DNA of 31,879 nt, from NCBI GenBank assembly GCA_037178675.1, contig JAYMGJ010000394.1, positions 1-31,879 of the forward strand, read 5' to 3'. The position numbers and the translations under genes were made by a program. Positions within the stretch are counted from its first letter, which is position 1. Every line of letters begins with the position of its first letter. Under the pieces are notes generated by a model. It saw only the letters and a program-made list of their open reading frames with translations, had not been told where the DNA came from and ran no database searches. Origin of the DNA: Scleroderma bovista. Its lineage: Eukaryota; Basidiomycota; Agaricomycetes; Boletales; Sclerodermataceae. Below are positions 1 to 9,700 of the stretch, in pieces.

Positions 1-2
1 CG

Positions 3-2924
3 CATCGCGAGTATGATCTCCGAATCGATTTGGAGGAAGGCGCTAGTCCTCCACTGGGCACTGTGTACTCCCTTTCACAGACTGAATTAGGGGCGCTCCG
101 CACATTCATCGACGAGCACCTCTCCTACGGCTTTATTCGACAGTCGACCTCCGCTCATGGAGCTCCTGTCCTGTTCGTACGCAAAAAGGATGGATCACTC
201 CGCCTCTGCGTCGACTACAGAGGACTGAACAAAATATCAAAGAAAGACCGCTACCCACTCCCTCTCATCTCCGACCTCCTCGATTCCCCCAGCAAGGCAA
301 AGATCTACTCAAAGATCGATCTCCGCCACGCGTATCACTTGGTCCGCATCGCTGAAGGGGATGAATGGAAGACCGCGTTTCGCACGCGGTATGGTTCCTT
401 CGAGTGGAATGTCATGCCTTTCGGCTTGACCAATGCTCCCGCGGCTTTCCAGCGATTTGTGAACAGCATTCTCTCCGACATGCTTGATGTCTGTGTTGTC
501 GTCTACCTAGACGACATCCTTATCTACTCCGAAGACATCGAATCGCATCAACAGCATGTCCGCGAAGTCCTCCGACGCCTCCGCAAGCATAATCTCTTTG
601 CTAAGCCAGAGAAGTGCGAATTCCATACCACCTCCACCGAATACCTGGGCTTCTGCCTCTCCCCCGATGGCCTTTCCATGTCCGCCGACAAAGTCAAAGC
701 CATCTCCGACTGGCCAGAACCCCGCAAGGTAAAGGACATCCAGTCCTTCCTCGGTTTTGCGAATTTCTACCGTCGTTTCATCTTCAACTACTCCGACATC
801 GTTGTACCTCTCACGCGGCTTACCCGCAAAAACATTCCTTGGAATTTTGGTGAGGACTGTCGCTCCGCCTTTAACCTCCTGAAGAAGGCCTTCACCTCCG
901 CTCCTATCCTTACCCACTGGGTCCCTGACGCTCCGCTGACTGTGGAGACCGATGCTTCGGACTACGCCATTGCTGGAATCCTTTCCATCACTGGCTCCGA
1001 CGAGGTCCTCCGCCCTGTCGCATACTATTCGCGGACTCTGTCCGCCCCTGAGCTCAACTACGACACCCATGACAAGGAGCTTTTGGCCATCTTCGAGGCC
1101 TTCAAGCACTGGCGACACTACCTTGAGGGCTCCGCCACTCCGGTCGACGTGGTCACTGACCACAAGAATTTGGAGTATTTCTCCAGCTCCAAGGTCTTGA
1201 CTCGGCGTCAAGCCCGCTGGTCGGAGTATCTCTCCCAGTTCAACCTCGCCATCCGCTTCCGCCCTGGACGCCTCGGAGCTAAACCCGATGCCCTCACTCG
1301 ACGCTGGGACGTCTACCCAAAAGAGGGGGATAGGGACTACGCTCGGGTCAACCCACACAACCTCCGACCCATGTTCACCCAAGAACAACTCGCGTCCTCC
1401 CTTAGGGCAACAATTCTCCTCACTCCGGCAATCCGCGCTGCCATCCTCGTCGACGTGGAACAACTCCACAAGGACATCCTCGCAGCCCTCCCCTCTGATC
1501 CCGTCGCGCTCAGTCACAAGTCCGACTCATCCGATTCTCGGTGGTCAACGGACTCCGCTGGCTTGCTCCGCCTTGATGATAGGATCTACGTGCCGGACAC
1601 CAACGACCTCCGCCTCAGAGTCCTCCGCTACAAGCACGACCATCCGCTCTCCGGCCACTTCGGCCAGAACCGCACTTTGGAACTAGTCCGCCGGGAATAT
1701 ACCTGGCCAGGTGTCCGCACCTTCGTAAAAGACTACGTAAGTTCCTGCACATCCTGCGGACGTGCTAAGGTCCCTAGGCACAGACCCTACGGCCTACTAA
1801 AACAACTCCCGATCCCCGCTCGCCCATGGCATTCCATATCCATGGACTTCATCGAGCAACTACCTTCTTCCGATGGATTCACCTCCATCCTAGTCGTCGT
1901 GGACCGCCTCTCGAAGCAAGGAATATTCATTCCGACCTACGACACCATCACTTCCCCTGAGCTTGCCAAGCTCTTCGTCGCGCATGTGTTTTCCAAACAC
2001 GGAGTACCCACCCATGTCACCTCCGACAGAGGTTCGGAGTTCGTCTCTCACTTCTTCCGATCACTCGGAAAAGCACTCGGAATGACCTTACATTTCACCT
2101 CTGGCTATCACCCAGAAGGAGATGGTCAAACCGAGCGGACGAACCAAACACTCGAGCAGTACCTCCGAATCTACTGCAATTATCAACAAGACAACTGGGC
2201 CGAACTCCTCCCACTTGCGGAGTTCGCGTTTAATAACTCCCCTAGCGCAACCACTGGTGTCTCACCCTTCTTCGCTAATAAAGGCTACCACCCCGACATC
2301 GCAGTCAACTCCGACTTGGGCCTCAGTTCTTCCCGCGCTCAAGAATATACCTCCGACCTCAAAGAACTCCATGAGTTCCTCCGCTCTGAGATGGCCCTTG
2401 CGCAACAGCGCTACCAAGGCCCCGCAGATGCAAAAAGATCAACTCCGCCGGATTTCAAGATAGGTGATCAAGTCTATGTGAAAGCAAAGTATTTCAGGTC
2501 TACACGCCCATCCAAGAAGCTCTCCGACAAGAATTTCGGACCCTTCGAAATAATAGCCAAACCTGGATCGCTCTCCTTCACGCTCCGACTTCCCGACACC
2601 ATGAAGTCCGTGCACCCAGTATTCCACGTGTCTCAACTCGAGACCTCCCACCAAAGCAGTATTCCCAATCGCGTCCAATCTCCGCCACCTCCGATCGAAG
2701 TCGACGGAGAAGTCGAATACGAAGTCGAAGAAATCCTAGACTCCAAGATCGACCGCAGAAGACGCCACTGCCAACTCCTCTACTTAGTCCGCTGGGCTGG
2801 CTACGCCGGTACAGATGAAGAAACATCGTGGCTCCTTGCCACTGAGCTCGACCATGCGTCGGAGCTCGTCGAAGATTTCCATCACAAGTACCCAGGCAAA
2901 CCTGGTCCGCACAAGTCCGCCTAA
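3..2924 (+). CDS. Gypsy-1 pol polyprotein (RT, RNase H, integrase, chromodomain), 5' partial
   Basis: The frame is open from base 3, so the start lies upstream; there is no need to invoke a local start codon. Domains in order: reverse transcriptase with the YLDD catalytic motif at 504-515; RNase H with acidic residues in [14 protein letters not shown] and TDHKN; integrase with an HHCC zinc region (HDHPLSGH ... CTSC, about 1630-1770); a DDE core ([19 protein letters not shown], about 1840-2160); and a C-terminal chromodomain (YEVEEIL ... YLVRWAGY ... ETSW, about 2715-2835). This order plus the chromodomain defines a chromovirus. The chromodomain probably directs integration to modified histones (family knowledge). 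No stop codons or frame breaks are visible. The Gypsy-2 polyprotein is clearly homologous but diverged. Confidence 0.95.
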   Translation, partial: HREYDLRIDLEEGASPPLGTVYSLSQTELGALRTFIDEHLSYGFIRQSTSAHGAPVLFVRKKDGSLRLCVDYRGLNKISKKDRYPLPLISDLLDSPSKAKIYSKIDLRHAYHLVRIAEGDEWKTAFRTRYGSFEWNVMPFGLTNAPAAFQRFVNSILSDMLDVCVVVYLDDILIYSEDIESHQQHVREVLRRLRKHNLFAKPEKCEFHTTSTEYLGFCLSPDGLSMSADKVKAISDWPEPRKVKDIQSFLGFANFYRRFIFNYSDIVVPLTRLTRKNIPWNFGEDCRSAFNLLKKAFTSAPILTHWVPDAPLTVETDASDYAIAGILSITGSDEVLRPVAYYSRTLSAPELNYDTHDKELLAIFEAFKHWRHYLEGSATPVDVVTDHKNLEYFSSSKVLTRRQARWSEYLSQFNLAIRFRPGRLGAKPDALTRRWDVYPKEGDRDYARVNPHNLRPMFTQEQLASSLRATILLTPAIRAAILVDVEQLHKDILAALPSDPVALSHKSDSSDSRWSTDSAGLLRLDDRIYVPDTNDLRLRVLRYKHDHPLSGHFGQNRTLELVRREYTWPGVRTFVKDYVSSCTSCGRAKVPRHRPYGLLKQLPIPARPWHSISMDFIEQLPSSDGFTSILVVVDRLSKQGIFIPTYDTITSPELAKLFVAHVFSKHGVPTHVTSDRGSEFVSHFFRSLGKALGMTLHFTSGYHPEGDGQTERTNQTLEQYLRIYCNYQQDNWAELLPLAEFAFNNSPSATTGVSPFFANKGYHPDIAVNSDLGLSSSRAQEYTSDLKELHEFLRSEMALAQQRYQGPADAKRSTPPDFKIGDQVYVKAKYFRSTRPSKKLSDKNFGPFEIIAKPGSLSFTLRLPDTMKSVHPVFHVSQLETSHQSSIPNRVQSPPPPIEVDGEVEYEVEEILDSKIDRRRRHCQLLYLVRWAGYAGTDEETSWLLATELDHASELVEDFHHKYPGKPGPHKSA

Positions 2925-3038
2925 ATCATCCTGCCACATCCGAACTCACTCCGATATCTTACAAATCCGCAAAAATACTCCATTCAAATAACAAAAACGG
3001 TAGTACAAAAGTAAAAAAAAATATATGCGGTTAGTCCG

Positions 3039-4330
3039 TCAGTCATCCTCTCCCTCCGCGTCGGCCATACCATCTTCATCGTCCGCCTCCGCTCCTTTCT
3101 CGACCTCGGTCGCCTTCGCCGCCTCCAACTCCCTCCGCGTCGACCCTGTCGACGACCCTTGGACAAAGGGCGCCCGCACCAACGTGCCAAGGCGCCACAT
3201 GTCCTCCGCCCGCTGTTGCTCGATCTCCAATCGAGCCCTCTCCATCTCCACCCTCTCGTCCTCCCTCGCCGACCGCCTCCTTTCGAGCGCCAAGCGCTCT
3301 CGCTCGATCTCGAGCCTCTCGATCTCCCGCGCCTCGGAGGCTGCCAAGCGCTCCGACAGCTGCGCTAGCGACTGGGTAAGCATACCCAGCGCGTCGCGCT
3401 GCTCCTCCGCCATCGCCTTCGGGACCCCAAACATCTCCTCTTCGTCTTCCCCCTCCTCCGTCGTCGTACGGGTCTTCTTGCGCTTCTCTCCGCCCCTTGG
3501 CGACGTGTTCGTCGCGGTCCTCGACCTCCTCTTCGTCGCGCGCTTCTCCACCGGCTTCCCACTTCCCTCCGTCGCGCTCCCCGCTGGTGTCGACGCCTCC
3601 GCAGCCTTCCCTGCCGTGCTCCACGAGCACGATTTGCGTGCAGCCTGGCAGCGTGCACAGGCCGTCGCCTTCGAGCTCGCCTGAGCCACACACCCAATCG
3701 GGTTGTTGAGGTGTTCCCGGCACCTCACGCAGGCAGAACGCCTCACCGCTGTCGTCACTGTTGGCGCCGCCATCGTCCCCTCTCCGCTACCTTGTGTAGC
3801 CGCGATAGACTCCGCTCGCGCCTGTAACCGCCGCTGCTGCCCCAGCGCCTTCCGCGCCTCGAACTCCTGCCTCTGTCGCTCTATATGCGCCTCTTGCAGC
3901 GCCTCGATCCGCTTCTCGCGCTCTCGCGCTTCCTCTGCTTTCCGTTCCTCCTCCGCTTTACGCGCTGCTTCCGCCTTCGCCTCTTCTTCCGCCTTGCGCT
4001 CCGCCTCTGCTCTCGCCTCCTCCGCTTTGCGAGCCTCTTCGGCCCTGCGTGCCTGCCATGTCGCCTTCGCGTCAGTACTACCTTGCGAACAGTGCGTTCG
4101 CCACGCACCTCCTTCCTCCTCTGCACTTCCGCTCGCGCCTCCTCTACCTTTCGTCGCTGCTCTGCTTCCGCCGCCTTCCTCGCTACTTCTCTCCGCTCGC
4201 GCTCCACGAACTTCGCCGTTGCGTCGGCCTCGTCGTCTTCAGAGTCGGTGACCAGCTGGTGGTCTTCCGCTTCCTTCCAGTCGCGTTGCTGGTTCTCGGC
4301 GGGGATGGGTGTGGTGTGTTGGGAAGCCAT
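3039..4330 (-). CDS. Gypsy-1 antisense accessory gene: coiled-coil, six-Cys zinc-cluster-like protein
   Basis: This two-exon gene is antisense to pol and convergent with it. Exon 1 is 4330-4109 and exon 2 is 4052-3039. The 56-nt intron (4108-4053) has a GTGCGT donor, an ACTGAC branch site and a CAG acceptor. Splicing joins two frames into one 411-aa protein. Residues about 45-160 are a highly charged coiled coil rich in Glu, Lys, Arg and Ala. Next comes a Cys cluster, C182-x2-C-x9-C-x10-C-x2-C-x6-C216, like a fungal Zn2Cys6 domain but with a longer first loop. A basic block (TSPRGGEKRKK), more coiled coil and an acidic tail follow. The Gypsy-2 copy shares the N-terminal DW...SEDE region, CVRC, CxxCx6C(S/E)W and the basic block. 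Function is inferred: a nuclear DNA-binding regulator of the element. A structural gag-like role is the alternative. Confidence 0.8.
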
Positions 4331-4381
4331 GTTGTGGTAGAAGGACAAGGTGTTGGAACAATGCGGACAACATGCGTCGCA

Positions 4382-4416
4382 CTCTTATACGCGCCCACGG
4401 TAAATTCCGAACTCCG
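4382..4416 (-). promoter_or_regulatory. Candidate antisense promoter of the Gypsy-1 accessory gene
   Basis: On the minus strand a TATAAGAG box (4389-4382) lies 52-59 nt before the ATG at 4330. A CGGAGT motif (4416-4411), followed by CGGAAT, lies just upstream. The Gypsy-2 accessory gene has the same layout. This is inferred from motif position only. Confidence 0.5.
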
Positions 4417-4494
4417 ATCAAAAGCTTATCTCAGCAGAACAATGCCAAAATCGCGAAGTCCACACGCACAAAGGCCCTCAAGGGTTCAGGCCCT

Positions 4495-4507
4495 GAAGGG
4501 GGGATAC
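4495..4507 (+). other. Polypurine tract of Gypsy-1
   Basis: A purine run followed by ATAC directly precedes the LTR start at 4508. This is the expected priming site for plus-strand DNA synthesis. Gypsy-2 has the same arrangement, a G run then ATAC then TGT. Confidence 0.75.
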
Positions 4508-5197
4508 TGTCACGACCGCGTGACGCCTCGTGACTCCGCAAGGCCTCTAGTCTGTTGTAAACTCAAGTCCGATCGTAATCGCACACCTCCGACGCTATGT
4601 ATCCATCTCCGCTCCGACTATTGACGCTCCGTCTCCTTTTGGTATATAGTTCCGCGCCTATGCCTCCGGTTATCGTATGCTTCCGTTCCGTCTCTGTTCC
4701 TGTTTCCTTTGTTCCCGTTTTAGATTAGATATGGTTACTCATAGCTGTGATCCGTTAACCTTTTGATCCGTTACGCTTATCACTGATCTCCGTTCCGTGT
4801 ATGTTACTCATCCGTTTGTCATCCGCAGACTCTTACCTACGTCTCCGCTGTGTTTCTCTCCGCTTCTCGGTTACTGTACATTCCCGATGTAAAGTATAAG
4901 TACTCCGCACGCTGAGGGGATTGTCCCTCAGTTCGAATATCAGCTTGAATACCTCCCGCGAACTCTCCTCTGCCCTCCTCTGTCTCCTCTGCCTTCTGGC
5001 AACTCCGACCTTCGTCGGACCTCCGTCTCTCTGTCCCTTAGTTCTCCGAAATACGAGGACGCAGGTATCGCAAGGGCGCAGCACATACGCTGAAGCCAAG
5101 TCCTCAAACCCTTCCGCATCTCCTCCACCTGTCGTCGACAACCCTTCGCACTTAACTCCGCTTGCGTCGGAGTTCGTCGGAGGAAACGGTTCTGACA
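4508..5197 (+). repeat. 3' LTR of Gypsy-1
   Basis: The LTR begins TGTCACGACC right after the polypurine tract and ends TTCTGACA, giving 690 bp. A TATAAG box at 4895-4900 (context GTATAAGTAC) is the likely sense promoter, so R-U5 covers roughly the last 280 bp. ACTCCG/CGGAGT motifs are dense: 4533, 4902, 5002, 5155 and 5168. The right boundary is fixed by the switch to Gypsy-2 LTR sequence at 5198. The other LTR is outside the window, so the left boundary rests on the tract and on similarity to the Gypsy-2 LTR start. Confidence 0.8.
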
Positions 5198-5368
5198 ACG
5201 GCGAGGTGTAGTAAGAGCGAATGGAGTATAGACCAAGGGTCGTAGTTAGCGGAAGGTTATCTGCGCGACCGTTGACCGGAGTAACTGAGAACGACCGGAG
5301 TTGAGCTGTAGGCCTGCGATGTGACCGGAGTAACCAGATATGGTCCGGAGTTGGACATGGTCGTAACA
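5198..5368 (-). repeat. 3' LTR of Gypsy-2, U3 end only (truncated by Gypsy-1)
   Basis: These 171 bp are nearly identical to 14518-14688. On the minus strand the repeat starts TGTTACGACC at 5368, next to the polypurine tract. It is cut at 5198 by the Gypsy-1 LTR. Four CCGGAGT motifs lie at 5276, 5295, 5325 and 5345. The two differences from the other copy are both transitions at CCGG/CCAG or CCGG/CTGG sites. Confidence 0.88.
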
Positions 5369-5384
5369 GTATCCCCCTTTTAGG
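5369..5384 (-). other. Polypurine tract of Gypsy-2
   Basis: The minus strand reads CCTAAAAGGGGGATAC immediately before the LTR start, matching the Gypsy-1 arrangement. Confidence 0.75.
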
Positions 5385-5437
5385 GGCCGAACCCATGAGG
5401 CCCCAATGAGGCTGTCGTGTGGTCGCCTAAAACAATG

Positions 5438-5483
5438 CGGAGTCCGGAGTGATTGTCTGAGTACGAAATTTGGATCTATAAAG
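5438..5483 (+). promoter_or_regulatory. Candidate antisense promoter of the Gypsy-2 accessory gene
   Basis: Two tandem motifs, CGGAGT (5438-5443) and CCGGAGT (5444-5450), are followed by a TATAAAG box (5477-5483) about 55 nt before the ATG at 5534. The spacing matches the Gypsy-1 accessory gene. The promoter call is inferred from motif position. Confidence 0.55.
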
Positions 5484-5533
5484 ATCAAACCGGTTCTTGC
5501 TTTTACCCCCAGTTTCCTGCCATTAATCCAAAC

Positions 5534-6552
5534 ATGTCGAACACTGCTAAGTCCACCACCCCCACTGTTCCCTCTGCCGTCGAGTCCAAGGACTGGACCA
5601 AGGCGCCAACACCGGAGCTCCAGTCCAGTAGCGAAGACGAGGCGTCCATCCTCGATGCCAAAACAAAGGAGAGGTGTCGACGCAAGCAGGTCAAGAGAGA
5701 GGAGAAGCAACGCCGGGAAGAGGCGGAGCGACGAGCACGAGAGGAGGCGGAACGCAAGGCGAAAGAGGAGGCGGAGCGCCAGGTGCGCGAGCAGGCGGAG
5801 AAGGAACGGGCGGAGGTGCAGCGAAGGGCTGCAGAGGTAGCGGCGAGGCAGAGAGCGATGGCGCAGGAGGCGTCAAGGAAACGAGCAAGGGAGGAGCCGG
5901 AGGCAGGTCCGGTTGGAGAGGTCCGGTAAGTAACTTCAATTCTTTCTTTCATCTTCGTTACTAACCGTTACGCAGATGCGTGCGCTGCGCGAAGCACCGC
6001 GCAGTGTGTGAGCGAGACCCGGAGAAACCCAAGCAGAGGGCGTGCATGAAGTGCGCCGGATTAAAGGAGAAGTGTGAGTGGCCGGAGGTGGGGGAACCAG
6101 GTCCGGTAGTAGACAAAGGCAAGGGTAAGGAGAAGGAGAAGGAGGTGGCGACGTCACCGCGAGGCGGTGAAAAGCGGAAGAAGAAGAAGCTGGCGAAGGT
6201 CGTCAACGACAACGACGAGGTTGTGGAGGTGGCAGGCCCATCCGGGTCAAGGTCCGGTTTCAACACCGGGCCTTTCTTGGAGCGGATGGACCGGCTGACA
6301 GCCGCGGTGGAGGCGATGACCGGGCAGATGGCCCGGATCGCGGACTCCACACGATCCGTGTCGCGGTCCAACGACCGCCTGAGCGCTGGCCTCGAGACCT
6401 TTCTCGAGGAGTGCCGTTTCTTCACGGCGCCTTGGGACGAAGATGAGGAATCAGAGGATAGTGAGGCGGAGGTCGACCCGGAGGAGGTCAAACAGGAGGT
6501 ACAGGGGCTCCAAGAGGAGCAGGAGAATCCTGACAGCGGTGTGCCGGAGTGA
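5534..6552 (+). CDS. Gypsy-2 antisense accessory gene: Zn2Cys6 coiled-coil protein
   Basis: Exon 1 is 5534-5925 and exon 2 is 5976-6552. The 50-nt intron (5926-5975) has a GTAAGT donor, a CTAAC branch site and a CAG acceptor. The product is 322 aa. Residues about 50-125 form a charged coiled coil (EEAERRAREEAERKAKEE type). The splice junction joins directly to a cluster C132-x2-C-x6-C-x11-C-x2-C-x6-C164, which fits the fungal Zn(II)2Cys6 consensus. The TSPRGGEKRKK block follows, then a second helical region and a strongly acidic C terminus. It converges on pol across a 171-bp gap. Zn2Cys6 domains bind CGG triplets (family knowledge), and CGG-containing repeats fill this element's LTR. The likely role is a self-directed transcription or anti-silencing factor, which is inference. 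Confidence 0.85.
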
Positions 6553-6723
6553 TTGGTCCGGTCCGGACTCCTTGTAAATAGAAAATGTAATTTAGTTTTA
6601 CTTTTTTTGTTTATAGAGAAAAGTGGCTGGATTTGAGAGTGAGTGATATTACAGAGACAGAGTGAAACGGATAGGGGAAACAGATAAAGAAATGGATAAG
6701 AGAAACAGAGAGCGAGAGTATTA

Positions 6724-9700
6724 TTACATAGACGCGAGTGGTCCGGGTTTGTCTGGGTACCAGACATGGTAATCTTCTAAGAGCTCCGTAGCGTTGCCAA
6801 GTTCAGTGGCGAGAAGCCATGACGTTTCTTCGTCAGTTCCTTCGTAACCGGACCAACGCACCAAGTAGAGTAACTTGCACGATTTTCGTCGACGGTCGAC
6901 CTTGGAGTCGAGGATCTCAGAGATCTCGAACTCCGGTTCACCATCTACTTCGACCGGTGGCGGAGGAGGTTGTATCCGGTCCGGTATGGTGTTGGGTGTG
7001 GCCGGTTCGAGTTGGGAGACGTGGAAGACGGGATGAACGGCGCGCATGGAATCTGGAAGACGGAGCGTAAAAGAGAGGGAGCCTACTTGCGCGATGATAG
7101 AGTAGGGCCCCAGGTTCTTCTCTGATAGCTTTTTGGATGGTCGTGTTGACCGGAAGTATTTGGCTTTCACGTACACTTGGTCGCCAACTTTGAAGTCCGG
7201 TGCTGGAGTACGTTTGGCATCAGCCGGACCTTGGTAGCGAAGTTGCGCGTGGGCCATTTCTTCTCGAAGGTATTGGTGCAGCGACTCAAGGTCGACTGCG
7301 TAGTCACGAGCCCTGGCAGAGGTCATGTCGCATTCTGGGTAGACAGAGATGTTAGGGTGGTAGCCCTTGTTAGCGAAGAACGGAGAGACTCTGGTGGTGG
7401 CACTAGGTGCGTTGTTGTATGCAAACTCCGCCAATGGGAGTAAGTCCGCCCAGTTGTCCTGCTGGTAGTTGCAGTAGATCCGGAGATACTGTTCCAGCGT
7501 CTGGTTAGACCGCTCTGTCTGGCCATCGCCCTCCAGGTGGTAACCGGAGGTGAAGTGGAGGCGCATGTCGAGGGCCTTTCTGAGTGACCGGAAGAAGTGT
7601 GAGACGAACTCGGTACCGCGATCTGAGGTGACGTGGGCGGGAACACCGTGCTTGGAGAACACGTGGAGTAAAAAGAGCTTTGCGAGCTCCGGGCTAGTGA
7701 TGGTGTCATGAGTAGGGATGAAAATGGCTTGTTTAGAAAGCCTGTCTACCACGACCAGGATGGCGGTAAAGCCAGTAGATGAAGGGAGTTGCTCTATGAA
7801 GTCCATTGAGATGGAGTTCCAAGGCTTCTCCGGTACAGGGAGCTGTTTCAGCAACCCGTAGGGTCTATGGCGCGGTGTCTTAGCTCGTGCGCAAGAGGTA
7901 CATGACCGGACGTAATCCTTGACGAAGGTCCGGAGACCAGGCCAGGTATACTCACGCCGGATTAGCTCTAGAGTCCGGTTTTGCCCAAAGTGACCAGTGA
8001 GTGGGTGATCGTGTCAATACCGGAGTACCCGGAGACGGAGGTCATCCAAGTCCGGTACGTATATGCAACCGTCTAGTCAAAGGAATCCAGCCTCGTCTGT
8101 GGACCAGCGAGAGTCCGGTGGATCTGCGAGGTGGACCTGGGCAATGGGATCAGAGGGTAGTGCGGAGAGGATGTCGCTATGGAGTGTTTCCACGTCCATG
8201 ATTGCGACTGCACGGAGGACCGGAAACTCTAGATAAGTAGCGCGAAGAGAGTTAGAGAGCTGTTCTTGAGTGAACACCGGCCTAAGATTTTGGGGATTAA
8301 CCCGGGCGTAGCCACTATCCCCCTCTTTGGGGTAGACGTCCCATCGTCTAGTGAGAGCGTCCGGCTTGGCACCGAGTTTTCCGGGGCAGAAACGAATGAC
8401 AAGATTAAATTGAGAGAGAAATTCAGACCACCGGGCTTGCCGGCGGGACAGTACTTTTGAGGTGGAGAAGTACTCGAGGTTTTTGTGGTCCGTGACGACG
8501 TCTATAGGCGAGGCGGAACCTTCAAGGTAGTGGCGCCAGTTCCGGAATGCTTCGAAGATAGCAAGTAGTTCCTTATCGTGGGTGTCGTAGTTTAACTCCG
8601 GAGCAGTCAAGGTCCGGGAGTAGTATGCGACCGGACGAATCTCTCCGTCGGCGCAGGTAATAGACAAGATACCGGCGACAGCATAGTCGGAGGCATCGGT
8701 TTCCACGATGATAGGGGTATCCGGAATGAAGTGAGTGAGAATGGGCGCAGTAGTGAAGGCATGCTTAAGTGCATTGAACGAACGTCGACAGTCCTCGGAG
8801 AAGTTCCAAGGGGCATCCTTCCGGGTGAGTCGGGTAAGGGGGACCATGATGTCCGAGTAGTTGAATATAAACCGGCGGTAGAAATTGGCGAAGCCTAGGA
8901 AGGACTGGATGTCCTTTACCTTTCGAGGTTCAGGCCAGTCGGAGATGGTCTGGATTTTGTCCGGAGACATAGTTAGACCGTCAGGAGATAGGCGGTAGCC
9001 AAGATACTCTACCGAGTCCGAGTGGAACTCACATTTCTCCGGTTTGGCGAAGAGGCCATGCAACCGGAGACGGCGGAGTACTTCTCGGACGTGCTGCTGG
9101 TGGGACTCCATATCCTCGGAGTAGATGAGGATGTCGTCGAGGTACACGACGACGCAGACATCCAGCATGTCAGCGAAGATGGTGTTGACAAAGCGCTGGA
9201 AGGCTGCAGGGGCGTTAGTGAGGCCAAAGGGCATTACTAACCACTCGTAAGACCCATAGCGCATACGGAAGGCGGTCTTCCACTCATCGCCCGGAGCAAT
9301 CCAGACTAGATGGTACGCGTGCCGGAGGTCGATCTTTGAGTAGATCTTAGCACGGCTTGGGGAGTCTAGTAGGTCAGAGATTAGGGGGAGTGGATAGCGA
9401 TCCTTTTTGGTGATTTTGTTTAGGCCTCGGAAGTCAACGCAGAGGCGGAGTGAACCGTCCTTCTTTTTTACGAAGAGGACCGGAGCAGCATGGGAGGAAG
9501 CAGTAGGACGGATGAAACCTGTATTAAGATTCTCGTCGATGAAGGTCCGGAGAGCGGAGAGCTCAACCGGAGACAGTGAGTAGAGGGTTCCCAGAGGTGG
9601 GGAAGTACCTTCTTCAAGGTCGATCTTCAAGTCGTAGTCGCGATGCGGGGGAAGTTCAGAGGCCTTTGCCTTGCTGAACACATCCGCATAATCGCGATAC

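Larger units (their letters stand above)
1..5197 (+). mobile_element. Gypsy-1: Ty3/gypsy chromovirus LTR retrotransposon, 5' part outside window
   Basis: The visible part runs from within pol to the end of the 3' LTR: pol (RT, RNase H, integrase, chromodomain), an antisense accessory gene, a polypurine tract and a 690-bp LTR. The 5' LTR, gag and protease lie left of the window. The LTR ends at 5197, exactly where the sequence resumes as Gypsy-2 3' LTR. Gypsy-1 is therefore inserted in that LTR, in the opposite orientation. The five bases after the LTR, ACGGC, are the likely target-site duplication; its partner would be outside the window. No inactivating change is visible in pol or in the accessory gene, so this copy may be young. 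Confidence 0.93.

Noticed and set aside
507..1517. Long minus-strand open frame (336 codons) antisense to Gypsy-1 RT/RNase H
   Set aside because: It mirrors the codon structure of pol, has no recognisable domain and no counterpart was evident in Gypsy-2, unlike the true accessory gene.
4053..4108. Frameshift in the Gypsy-1 accessory gene
   Set aside because: The frame change is explained by a 56-nt intron with GTGCGT donor, ACTGAC branch site and CAG acceptor.
3025..4251. Plus-strand open frames (3025-3684, 3703-4251) rich in Ser, Arg and Pro
   Set aside because: They are the complement of the Glu/Lys/Arg/Ala-rich coiled-coil coding strand of the accessory gene.
5961..6767. Minus-strand 268-codon frame over the Gypsy-2 accessory gene
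   Set aside because: It is Ser/Pro-rich shadow coding opposite the acidic and basic stretches of the spliced accessory gene.
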